Positions 55,408 to 63,917 of a stretch of 64,000 nucleotides of DNA are shown in pieces. A model generated the notes under the pieces. That model was not told where the DNA came from. It was given only the letters and a program-made list of their open reading frames with translations, and did no database searches. This DNA comes from Nitrospira sp. MA-1 (GTDB taxonomy: Bacteria; Nitrospirota; Nitrospiria; Nitrospirales; UBA8639): contig JAQJDB010000004.1 in the NCBI GenBank assembly GCA_032139905.1, positions 124,001-188,000 on the forward strand. Reading direction: 5' to 3'. The position numbers were made by a program, and so were the translations under genes. Each line of letters begins with the position of its first letter. The stretch's first letter is position 1.

Positions 55408-58400
55408 TCAATGATGGCACTTCAATTGTCGCTGACGCCAGATGAAATAGATGGCGGGGATGACCAACAGCGTGAGCACGGTTGTCGTGACCATTCCGCC
55501 GATCATCGGCGCCGCGATGCGTTGCATCACATCGGCACCCGTTCCCTGGGACCACATGATGGGCAGCAAGCCCAGGATGATGGCCGAGGCGGTCATGATT
55601 TTGGGGCGGACTCGTAGGACGGCACCTTCGATGATGGCGTCACGAAGGTCCGCCAAAGACTGCAGTCGATTCTCCCGTTGCCGGCGGGCACAGGCCTCAT
55701 CCAAAAACATCACCATGATCACGCCGGTTTCTGCGGCCACTCCTGCCAAGGCGATGAGTCCGACCCACACGGCAATGCTGAGATGATAGTTTAGGACATC
55801 CACATACCAGATAGCCCCGACCAACGAGAACGGCACCGATAGCAATACAAGAAGGCATCGGGGGACGGAATGAAAGTTGAGATACAGAAGGAGGAAGATG
55901 AGAAACCCTGTGAGGGGAATCACAATCTTGAGTTTTTCTTGTGCCCGCTCCAGATACTGATATTGACCGGCCCATTGTAATGTATACCCGGATGGAAGGG
56001 TGATGTGCTTCTGAACCAGGTCTTTGGCCTTGTGAACATAGGTGCCGAGATCCTCGCCCGCAATATCGACAAACACCATACTCGCTAACGATCCATTTTC
56101 ATCTCGGATAGAAGGTGGTCCCGTGGTGGTGGAGATGTGAGAAAGTTGGGCTAGAGGGATCTGTTCGCCGTTTGGCGTGCTGACGAGGACGCGCTTGAGC
56201 GCTTCCACATCTTGTCGCAGATCACGTGGGTATCGAACATTAATCGGATAGCGTTCACGGCCTTCCACGGTCCATGCAATATTTTTTCCGCCAATAGCGG
56301 ATTCAATGACATCCTGCACGTCCCCAACGGTGAGGCCATAACGGGCAGCGGCGGTGCGGTTCACGTCGATATCGACATAGTACCCTCCCATGACCCGTTC
56401 GGCGTAGGCACTCCGGGTGCCCTGAAGTGGTTGAAGCAGACTTTCAATCTGTAGCCCGATGCGTTCCAGTTCTTCTAATTTCGGCCCCAGGATACGAATC
56501 CCTAAACTAGTTCGAATTCCGGTGACGAGCATTTCGGTTCGTGTTTGAATCGGCATCCACCAAATATTGACCATCCCCGGGAATTTTACCTTTTGGTCCA
56601 TTTCAGCAATGAGCTTGTCCCACGTCATGCCCGGCCGCCAATCTTCCTGAGGCTTCAGGGTCACCATGGTCTCGCCCATATGTAAGGGGGCCGGATCGGT
56701 TGCGGTGCGCGCCCGCCCCATTTTGCCCATCACCTGATCCACCTCCGGGAATTCTTTTAATAATCGGTCTTGCTTTTGGAGGATGGTGGAGGCTTGTTTG
56801 ATGGACATGCCCGGTATGCTGGTGGGCATATACAAAATCGTGCCTTCGTTCAGGGGGGGCATAAATTCAGAACCTAACCGTTGGTAGATGGGAACGACGA
56901 CGATCATTCCGATTATGGCCAAGCCGACCACCAGCCATCGGACTTTCAGAACACCTTTCAGAAGAGGGGTATAGATCCAGACCAGAAAACGGTTTAACGG
57001 GTTTCGACGTTCAGCCATGACCCGGCCGCGAATGAACCATTTCATCAAGAGGGGAGCCAACCCGATGGACAACAACGCTGCAAAGAACATGGCGAATGTT
57101 TTGGTGTAGGCCAGCGGCTTGAACAGACGGCCTTCCTGCGCTTCTAATGTAAATATGGGCAGAAACGAGACGGTGATGATGAGCAAAGAAAAGAAGAGGG
57201 GCTTGCCGACTTCCCGGGCGGCTTGAATAATGACGTCATCGCGTGAGCCTGAACGTTCTTGGGCTTCCCACTCTTCCAAGCGACGGTGGGCATTTTCCAC
57301 CATGACAATGACCGCATCCACCATCGTCCCGATGGCGATGGCGATGCCCGAGAGTGACATGACATTCGAGGAGACGCCCAGATAATACATCGCAATAAAC
57401 GATAGGAGAATCGCCACCGGCAGTAAGAGGGCGGGAACCAGCGCGGAGCGAAAGTGAAATAAAAAGAGGAGGCTAATCACGCTCACGACGATGGTGATTT
57501 CAATGACTTTTTCTTTGAGCGTGGCGATGGCCCGAAGAATTAATTCCGAGCGATCATACACCGGAACGATACGGATGCCTTCGGGAATGGAGGGCGTGAT
57601 GGTGGCTATTTGTTCTTTGACCCGTTGAATGACGTCAAGCGCATCTTCGCCATAACGCATCACGACGATGCCACCGACGGTTTCTCCTTGTCCATTCAAT
57701 TCAGCAATGCCACGTCTGAGATCCGGACCGAACGTCACGGTCGCGACATCGTGGACGGTAATGGGCGTCCCCTTTCCGTCCGTTCCGATGGGAATGGTTC
57801 GAAGATCGTCAAGCGATTGGATGTATCCACGGCCTCGTACCATATATTCCCGTTCACTGGCCTCAATGACCCGTCCTCCCACTTCATTGTTACTGCGTCG
57901 GACAGCCTGAATGACCTGGGGAAGGCCGATACCATATCCCTGTAATTTCACGGGATCGACCTGGATTTGATACTGTTTGACGAACCCGCCGATGGTCGCC
58001 ACTTCCGCCACGCCTGGCACACTTTGCAACCAATAGCGCAAATACCAATCTTGAAACGAGCGAAGATCGGCCAGGCTATGGTTTCCGCTTTCGTCCACCA
58101 AGGCATATTGAAAAACCCACCCGACCCCTGTCGCATCTGGTCCTAACGTCGGAGAGATCCCTTCCGGCAGTTTTCCCACGAGCCCCTGCAGGTATTCCAC
58201 CACACGGCTTCGGGCCCAATACATGTCGGTTCCGTCCTGAAACACAATGTAGACAAAGGACAAACCCAGCATCGATTGTCCCCGAACATATTTGATGCGT
58301 GGAGCGCCTAACATCGAGGTGACAATGGGATAGGTGATTTGATCCTCAATCAAATCCGGGCTTCGGCCAGGCCACTCCGTCAAGACGATCACTTGCACAT

Positions 58401-58530
58401 CGGATAGATCGGGCAGGGCATCCAGGGGCGTGTGAGAGACCGCCCAGATTCCCCAACCCATCAGAAAAAGGGTCAGGATTCCTACCAAAAAACCGTTGCG
58501 CGCGCTCCAGCCAATGATTCGTTCAATCAT
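55408..58530 (-). CDS. cusA: CusA-like Cu(I)/Ag(I) RND efflux pump
   Basis: An inner-membrane RND transporter, 1040 aa. The Met residues of the E. coli CusA pathway (573, 623, 672) fall at Met568 (ILYMPTSIPGMS), Met618 (APLHMGETMV) and Met667 (TEMLVTGIR). TM4 has SGIAIAIGTMVDAVIVMVEN, with Asp405 at the proton-relay position. These are HME4 features, specific to Cu+ and Ag+. The two large periplasmic loops and the end (GGMVTTTVLTLLVIPAIYF) are complete. Start at 58530 lies 10 nt after cusB; the ribosome binding site is weak, so coupling is likely. Last gene of the cusCBA operon. Confidence 0.95.
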   Translation of the reverse strand: MIERIIGWSARNGFLVGILTLFLMGWGIWAVSHTPLDALPDLSDVQVIVLTEWPGRSPDLIEDQITYPIVTSMLGAPRIKYVRGQSMLGLSFVYIVFQDGTDMYWARSRVVEYLQGLVGKLPEGISPTLGPDATGVGWVFQYALVDESGNHSLADLRSFQDWYLRYWLQSVPGVAEVATIGGFVKQYQIQVDPVKLQGYGIGLPQVIQAVRRSNNEVGGRVIEASEREYMVRGRGYIQSLDDLRTIPIGTDGKGTPITVHDVATVTFGPDLRRGIAELNGQGETVGGIVVMRYGEDALDVIQRVKEQIATITPSIPEGIRIVPVYDRSELILRAIATLKEKVIEITIVVSVISLLFLFHFRSALVPALLLPVAILLSFIAMYYLGVSSNVMSLSGIAIAIGTMVDAVIVMVENAHRRLEEWEAQERSGSRDDVIIQAAREVGKPLFFSLLIITVSFLPIFTLEAQEGRLFKPLAYTKTFAMFFAALLSIGLAPLLMKWFIRGRVMAERRNPLNRFLVWIYTPLLKGVLKVRWLVVGLAIIGMIVVVPIYQRLGSEFMPPLNEGTILYMPTSIPGMSIKQASTILQKQDRLLKEFPEVDQVMGKMGRARTATDPAPLHMGETMVTLKPQEDWRPGMTWDKLIAEMDQKVKFPGMVNIWWMPIQTRTEMLVTGIRTSLGIRILGPKLEELERIGLQIESLLQPLQGTRSAYAERVMGGYYVDIDVNRTAAARYGLTVGDVQDVIESAIGGKNIAWTVEGRERYPINVRYPRDLRQDVEALKRVLVSTPNGEQIPLAQLSHISTTTGPPSIRDENGSLASMVFVDIAGEDLGTYVHKAKDLVQKHITLPSGYTLQWAGQYQYLERAQEKLKIVIPLTGFLIFLLLYLNFHSVPRCLLVLLSVPFSLVGAIWYVDVLNYHLSIAVWVGLIALAGVAAETGVIMVMFLDEACARRQRENRLQSLADLRDAIIEGAVLRVRPKIMTASAIILGLLPIMWSQGTGADVMQRIAAPMIGGMVTTTVLTLLVIPAIYFIWRQRQLKCHH

Positions 58531-58540
58531 GTTGGATCAC

Positions 58541-60229
58541 TCACATTCCGGACATGCCCGGCATCCCGGACATTCCTCCGCCTCCGGCAACCAACGAAAA
58601 CGTTTCCTGAATATCGGGCTGCCCTGCACGGTGAATCAGGATCGTCAGATCCCATTGTCCTGCCATGCCGAGATTGACCGTGGCTTCATAGGTGCCTTCC
58701 GCTCTTGCTGTCATGGGAACGGTAGCTGGGCGCATACCCGGCATTGGCATGGTGAAGGTGAGTTGAACCTGCACAGGAGAGACCGGTTTGCCCTGTTGAT
58801 TGGAGACGATCACCTGAATACGGTTTTCCCCTATGCGTGCTGGCGAGGGGTTGGTTGACAAGGCCAGCGCGAGGTCACCGGCTTTCTTATGACTCGTTCT
58901 TGCCGGTGGCTTGTTCGCCGGCGCCATTCCTGATCCTGTCATGGCCTTGTCCACACTCATATCCATATCCATCTTGCCCATGTTCGCCTGCTCCATTTTG
59001 ATACCTCCCATCCCAAGCGCACCCATCATGTTCGAACTCGCCATGAGCTTGCTTTCCGAATCGAGGAGAAACGTGCCGGACGTGGCGATCCGTTCGTCCA
59101 GAGCCAGACCCTCGACGATTTCATAGTAGCCGCCTACTTTCGGGCCAAGGGTGACTTGCCGTGGTTCAAACATGCCTTCTCCCCGGACCACATAGACGAC
59201 CTGTCGGGTTCCGGAATCGAGCACCGCTTCTTCAGGAACCACAAGCTTCCTTCCGCGATTCACCTGAATCTGAACGGTTCCATACATGTCAGGTTTCAGC
59301 CGCAGCTTCGGGTTCTTGAACACCAGCCGAACGGTATTGGTTCGGGACTCCTGATTGAGGTAGGGATAGATAAAGGTAGTCTCTCCTTGAAAGGTTTCTC
59401 CAGGATAGGCCGCCAGGGTCAGGGTTCCCTGTTGTCCCACTTGGACGAAGGGCATTTCATACTCAAACACTTCCGCCTGCACCCAGACGGTAGAAAGATC
59501 GGCAATCGCATAGAGGGTCATCTCGGGTTTCACCAACGTGCCTTTAAACACCTGCTTATCGATAACGTACCCGGCGACTTGGGAATAGATCGTGACATAG
59601 GTCTGCGGCTTGCCACGACGCGCTAACTCATCGATCTGCGCATCCGTCAACGTCCAATGTCGGAGACGGTCGCGCGCAGACTGGACCATTTGTGCCGTCT
59701 GATGTCGGGTTTCGAGCAGGGGGCTGCTCTGAATCTGCTCGTTGGCCTTCATCGCAAGCAGATATTCTTCCTGCGCCGACACGAGTTCCTGGCTGTAGAG
59801 GGTGAACAAGGGCTGACCTTTTCGAACAAGTTGGCCCGTGGTATCCACAAAGAGATCTTCCACCCAACCTGAAATGCGAAGATTGATATGGGTGAGACGT
59901 TGTTCGTCATAGTCCACTTTCCCCACGGCGCGGATCACCGTTTGGAGCGGGCGCATGCTCACCAGGGCGGTGGTGAGGCCAATCAATTGTTGCCGCGCCG
60001 GAGTCACCATGGCATAGGCCTGGCTGGATTCCTTCTCCATGGAGGAATGGCCGCTCATGGTTCCCATGTCCTGCATGGGTTGGTCGGTATGCCTCGCCTC
60101 GTTCGTGGTCGTCCCCGTTGATTGGAAGAGGGGCCACCAGGATTCTTTGAAAAAGAACAGGCTTGCCACAAGGATACAAAGCAATACTCCAAGGATGATC
60201 CAGCGTGGGCGTGAGGTGTGCGTAATCAT
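58541..60229 (-). CDS. cusB: CusB-like adaptor with C-terminal YtkA/FixH-type domain
   Basis: 562 aa. One N-terminal membrane anchor (about 10-28) and a Met/His-rich stretch (MQDMGTMSGHSSMEKE). Then the adaptor fold: lipoyl and hairpin (about 115-210, LRISGWVEDLFVDTTGQLVRKG), the beta-barrel (AIADLSTVWVQAEVFEYEM) and the membrane-proximal domain to about 400. A Met-rich linker (MMGALGMGGIKMEQANMGKMD) and a second domain (about 455-550, IQVIVSNQQGKPVSPVQVQL, MAGQWDLTILIH) of the YtkA/FixH beta-sandwich type follow, with a Met/Gly tail. AAGGAG is 7 nt upstream. No cusF is present nearby, so the extra parts may supply that copper-handling role (inference). Confidence 0.92.
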   Translation of the reverse strand: MITHTSRPRWIILGVLLCILVASLFFFKESWWPLFQSTGTTTNEARHTDQPMQDMGTMSGHSSMEKESSQAYAMVTPARQQLIGLTTALVSMRPLQTVIRAVGKVDYDEQRLTHINLRISGWVEDLFVDTTGQLVRKGQPLFTLYSQELVSAQEEYLLAMKANEQIQSSPLLETRHQTAQMVQSARDRLRHWTLTDAQIDELARRGKPQTYVTIYSQVAGYVIDKQVFKGTLVKPEMTLYAIADLSTVWVQAEVFEYEMPFVQVGQQGTLTLAAYPGETFQGETTFIYPYLNQESRTNTVRLVFKNPKLRLKPDMYGTVQIQVNRGRKLVVPEEAVLDSGTRQVVYVVRGEGMFEPRQVTLGPKVGGYYEIVEGLALDERIATSGTFLLDSESKLMASSNMMGALGMGGIKMEQANMGKMDMDMSVDKAMTGSGMAPANKPPARTSHKKAGDLALALSTNPSPARIGENRIQVIVSNQQGKPVSPVQVQLTFTMPMPGMRPATVPMTARAEGTYEATVNLGMAGQWDLTILIHRAGQPDIQETFSLVAGGGGMSGMPGMSGM

Positions 60230-60243
60230 CGTGCGTCTCCTTC

Positions 60244-61518
60244 TTACAAGTCCGCGCCGAGCACGCGTTCCAGTTGGGCGACTTGCTGTTCCCGGTTCAC
60301 GAGCGCCCGGATATATTCAAGCCGAAAGCTGATGAGGGCGCGTTCCGCATCGATCAGATCCAAAAAATCCGTGCGATCCGTCCGATAGCCCGCATGGGCA
60401 GCTTGGAGAACCTGCTGTGACTGAGGAAGGATGGTGGTGCGATAGAGTTCCAGAACCTCTTGAGTGGCCTGAATTTGCACCACCAGATCCTTGACCTGAA
60501 AGCGAGTGAGTGTGACAAGGGTCTGTTGCTTGGCTTGTGCGGATCTGACCTGCGCCGCCGCTTCCCTGACACCTGCGTCATACTTCGGTTTGGTCCAGAA
60601 CGCAAAGGGAATGTTCATCATCACATTCCCGCCGAATCCGTCATCGGCGTTGTTGTTTTGCCAGCGCTGGAGTTCCACCCGAAGGTGAGGGTAGTACTGC
60701 AATTTGGCCAGTTGCGTGGCCGACTGAAATCGCGTCACCGCCAGATCAGCTTCTTGCAGTTCCGGGCGGAGTCGAAGCGCGTGCGCCTGGAGTTCTTCAA
60801 GCGAGCGTGTCAGCGGTTGTGGATGTGGTGCTCGCGGAATACCAAGCGGAGCATGGGGATCACGATTCAGAATGGTATTGAGATGAGCTTGAGCGGTTTC
60901 CCGTTGTTGATTGAGGACGGGTAATTGTTGGGAAATTTTGGAAAGCTCTACTTGAGCTCGCAGGACGTCTACCTGTGTTCGGGTTCCCACTCCGTATTTG
61001 GCATTGGCAATATCAAAGAACTGCCTGAGTAATTTTTGCTGTTCATGATGGACCTCAATGGCTTTGTGGGCGAACAACAGCTCAAAAAAGGCCGTCTTGA
61101 CCGCAGCGGTAATTTCGCGGATTTTGGCAGCCACGCGTTGTTCCGCCTGGTCGGCTTCCCGTGTCGCCACCTCGGCTTTCTTCGAAAGCAACCCCGGGAA
61201 GGGAAATTGTTGGGCAACCCCGTAGATAACTGTTTGCGTTTTGGTGACATTCAGCGAGTCAGGAGTATTCCACAACTGAACCTTTAATTCGGGGTCGGCC
61301 AGGGCTCCTACTTGAGGGGCGCGCTCCTTCATGGCCAGGACCTGCTCTTGGGTCGCCGCGATTTCAGGATTCTGTTGAATCGCTTCCTGGATCAGGGGCA
61401 CCAGCTCCAAGACCGGTTCAGTCGTGCCGGTTGGTTGAGCCGCGAGTGGACCTGCCGGACCAAGCCATACCATACCGAATGCCACTATCACCACGTATCT
61501 TGAAATAATCTGGTGCAT
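60244..61518 (-). CDS. cusC: CusC-like outer-membrane efflux protein (TolC family)
   Basis: The outer-membrane channel of the copper pump, 424 aa. The signal peptide (about 1-27, GPLAAQ) is followed by two OEP repeats. The first has VPLIQEAIQQNPEIAATQEQ and FPFPGLLSKKAEVA (about 40-120). The second has LQAHALRLRPELQEADLAV (about 245-265). The usual long coiled-coil hairpins lie between. It lacks the lipobox of E. coli CusC. GGAG lies 6 nt before the ATG at 61518. It is the first structural gene of the operon, 14 nt before cusB, and follows the 119-aa exported gene by 173 nt. Confidence 0.9.
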   Translation of the reverse strand: MHQIISRYVVIVAFGMVWLGPAGPLAAQPTGTTEPVLELVPLIQEAIQQNPEIAATQEQVLAMKERAPQVGALADPELKVQLWNTPDSLNVTKTQTVIYGVAQQFPFPGLLSKKAEVATREADQAEQRVAAKIREITAAVKTAFFELLFAHKAIEVHHEQQKLLRQFFDIANAKYGVGTRTQVDVLRAQVELSKISQQLPVLNQQRETAQAHLNTILNRDPHAPLGIPRAPHPQPLTRSLEELQAHALRLRPELQEADLAVTRFQSATQLAKLQYYPHLRVELQRWQNNNADDGFGGNVMMNIPFAFWTKPKYDAGVREAAAQVRSAQAKQQTLVTLTRFQVKDLVVQIQATQEVLELYRTTILPQSQQVLQAAHAGYRTDRTDFLDLIDAERALISFRLEYIRALVNREQQVAQLERVLGADL

Positions 61519-61691
61519 GGTTGACTCCGCTTGTTATGTAGCGACCATGGACTTCTCACCGATTCTGCCTCATACCCAAAAAAGCAGGAAGGAGAAAAGG
61601 GTCCTGTCGATCAGGCCTGAAGATGTCAGACCGGGATCAGTAAGGTCGTGAATTCAGGGATTTGGTGATGAACGGAAAAACGGGGAGCGGA

Positions 61692-62051
61692 TCAAATACG
61701 AAAAACCGAGATGAGGAGGAGAAGGTCTTTTGTTACGGCCACATGGCCGGTACCGGGCGGAAAGATGATATTTCTGGAGGGGACAAGGTCAGGAAGAAGC
61801 AGGGCCATTTCGCCAATGAAGGGGACGTGAGCCTGGTTGTTTGAAGGAGTATCGAGACTCGATTGGACCGCGAGAGTTTTAAACCCGTCACAGAACTGAG
61901 TAACCGGCTCTTCCCCTGGCATAGTGCAATCGCTCACTTGAGGGACCGGCATTTTGGCATAGACCGGCACCAGACAAGCGTAGGCGTTAAAGCTGAACGC
62001 GAGGAACAGACCAATCAGAAAGAGGGCTAACAGTTTCGGGAAGGATCTCAT
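61692..62051 (-). CDS. Small exported Cys-containing protein heading the cusCBA operon
   Basis: 119 aa. A signal peptide (1-25, LFLIGLFLAFSFNAYA) leads to CLVPVYAKMPVPQVSDCTM and PVTQFCDGFKTLA, giving three Cys (26, 42, 54) in the mature half. A hydrophobic, Leu-rich C-terminus (about 95-119) could be a second membrane segment. AGGA lies 8 nt before the ATG. It lies in line with cusC (173 nt). Position and Cys pattern suggest a periplasmic metal-binding or sensing role, but no family is recognised. It resembles the 39527-39916 product in layout. Confidence 0.65.
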   Translation of the reverse strand: MRSFPKLLALFLIGLFLAFSFNAYACLVPVYAKMPVPQVSDCTMPGEEPVTQFCDGFKTLAVQSSLDTPSNNQAHVPFIGEMALLLPDLVPSRNIIFPPGTGHVAVTKDLLLLISVFRI

Positions 62052-62105
62052 CAGAGTTATCCTACTCTTAAAACCCTTGTCAGTAAATAGCGTTTCTAGC
62101 TAGAG

Positions 62106-62341
62106 AGTGTTGAGTAATAAAAATTTCCAAGGGCGTATTGACCAACAAGCACGTTGCATATTAGAGGCCCTCGGGGCGGTTCAAAAAAGCATGCCCTGAG
62201 CCTTTCGAAGGCTTCGTCCAGTCCTGCCCTGAGTCATGCCGAAGGGAAGGCCGCAGTCATTTTTGCGCGCAGAGCGTACTTCCAGTACGTGAGCACGGAA
62301 AAATGGCGAGAACGCCGCTGGCGGCTTTTTTCAACAGCCCC
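62106..62341 (+). repeat. Interspersed MITE-like repeat, copy 2
   Basis: Second copy of the element at 49053-49290, over most of its length nearly identical. Its left end (AGTGTTGAGTAATAA) has drifted and the hairpin stem near the right end is imperfect (AACGCCGCTGGCGGCTTTTTT). The right terminal repeat TTTTTTCAACAGCCCC is intact. It lies 55 nt upstream of the 119-aa gene, in its promoter area. Confidence 0.75.
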
Positions 62342-62726
62342 AGCAAGCAGCCGTTGGGTATGCTGACTGGCCCTTCATGAATCCATGGGGACGAATGATC
62401 GTAACCGCCAATTTTGATGCTCTCTTGCTAAAAGACGATGGATGAAGTTTTCATCGAATAACCTTGAGAAGTAAAAACGGAAGTCATTACTGACCGCACT
62501 TGGATTCAGGATCAGGGAAACGGAAGGCCCTTCTGGATGAAGACGGGACAGCGCAGCTAATATGAAATTAGTGAACCATAGTGGCGGCAGGCCGAACTTT
62601 TTAAGGGATTGTGACTGTAGATTATTGAAGAAACCTGTCTTGGAACCTTGTTAGGGAGAACTAGGGTTGGAATGCTAAGAAGGTCAAATGGGGTTTTTCC
62701 CATACGGGATCAAATGCAGCGAGATG
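62342..62726. other. Intergenic region after the repeat
   Basis: From the repeat edge one plus frame reads QAAVGYADWPFMNPWGRM and then IVTANFDALLLKDDG before a TGA at 62443. It could be the 3' end of a gene cut by the repeat but is not recognised. The rest up to 62726 has no features. Confidence 0.35.
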
Positions 62727-63908
62727 TTAGGATCTTGGGTTTACGGACAGCTGGACACCCACGTCGTCCACTGAATTTGACTTCATGAACTTGTAAAGCG
62801 CTTCCCCGACAAACAGGTGGTAGTCTATAACAGAAAGTATCCAGGCCAGCAGCTGCCACTCTATGTCAACCCCCTTGGAGGTGAAGTAGTCCCGACCAAG
62901 ATAGCGGACTGGCTGGCCGCTAACGAGGCAGTCTCGCCAAGGCATGTGTGAATAATGAAGCGGCAGCTCATTGACCTCGCCGGTTTGAAATCCAATAAAG
63001 ATTTTCTCCATCTCAAGAATTGTAGTGCTATGAACTAGATCATGACGCAATTGAGTTAGTGAAGAGAATTGTCTTTCATTTTTTCCCCGTGCAACAACCC
63101 TTTCAACTAATTCCATTGGCAGTACTGTCGCTCTCATCTTGGAAAGATCGGAAAAATGCTTACTTTGCACATTTTTAAAACGTAAAATAGGTCTAGAACA
63201 TCCATTTAGAAAGTGCACTAGCTTGCTTGATATATCAAGCGATGTGCAAAGCGATATGACACAATATGTGATACTAGTTGCCGCCTTGTATGAACTTGGA
63301 CCAGTGTGGACTATCTCCGGGGTGTCCATTTGCACTGCAGCCCAATACTCATTTTTTATTGTTGCTCTCTGAATCGCTAACAATTCAGCAAAGGCATTGA
63401 TTGCGCGTTGCATGAGTGACATCAGATCGCTGCAAATTCTAATAAGTTGTATGTGCGAAAGCCTGATGGCAATGTATTCACTGGTAAATGGTACCTGTCC
63501 AGTTTTAGCAGCCGAATGCACCATGTTGTCGATTTCCTCAAGTTGCTCTCTGCTGCCTTCACCAAATCCGAGGTGAAAGTATCCGTTTGGCAACAATCTC
63601 GATAGCAAGTCGAACGTTGACACTGATGTAGTCCCGACCTGCCAATAGCGGAATTGGTCCGTTAAATTAGAAACGTAATACTTTTCTAGCTCGAACCACT
63701 GAAACGGAGGCAAATTCAACGAGAGATCAAGTGTGGCCTCATGGCAAAGCAGTTCCACTCCACATAATTTATTTGCCTTGGCTGAAGCCGACTCAATACC
63801 GTCAGCGCGAATTGGCAAAGTGCAATTACCAAATATGTCTTCCAAGACATACCGCTTGGAGTCTATTTCTCTCAAGAAGAGACCCTTGGTAGTAAAATAT
63901 CGATTCAT
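62727..63908 (-). CDS. Unknown protein with HEPN-like RxxxxH motif, 393 aa
   Basis: No signal peptide or TM segment. Codon use is clearly AT-richer than the rest of the window, a sign of horizontal acquisition. Near residue 284 the sequence LTQLRHDLVHSTTILE holds RHDLVH, the Rx4-6H active-site pattern of HEPN RNases and related helical domains, preceded by helical sequence (about 160-280). The N-terminal half (about 1-130) is of unknown fold. The start at 63908 follows AGGAA overlapping the stop of another minus-strand frame (63918), so the two may form an operon. Whether it is a nuclease is unproven. Confidence 0.6.
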   Translation of the reverse strand: MNRYFTTKGLFLREIDSKRYVLEDIFGNCTLPIRADGIESASAKANKLCGVELLCHEATLDLSLNLPPFQWFELEKYYVSNLTDQFRYWQVGTTSVSTFDLLSRLLPNGYFHLGFGEGSREQLEEIDNMVHSAAKTGQVPFTSEYIAIRLSHIQLIRICSDLMSLMQRAINAFAELLAIQRATIKNEYWAAVQMDTPEIVHTGPSSYKAATSITYCVISLCTSLDISSKLVHFLNGCSRPILRFKNVQSKHFSDLSKMRATVLPMELVERVVARGKNERQFSSLTQLRHDLVHSTTILEMEKIFIGFQTGEVNELPLHYSHMPWRDCLVSGQPVRYLGRDYFTSKGVDIEWQLLAWILSVIDYHLFVGEALYKFMKSNSVDDVGVQLSVNPRS

Positions 63909-63917
63909 TGCCGATTC

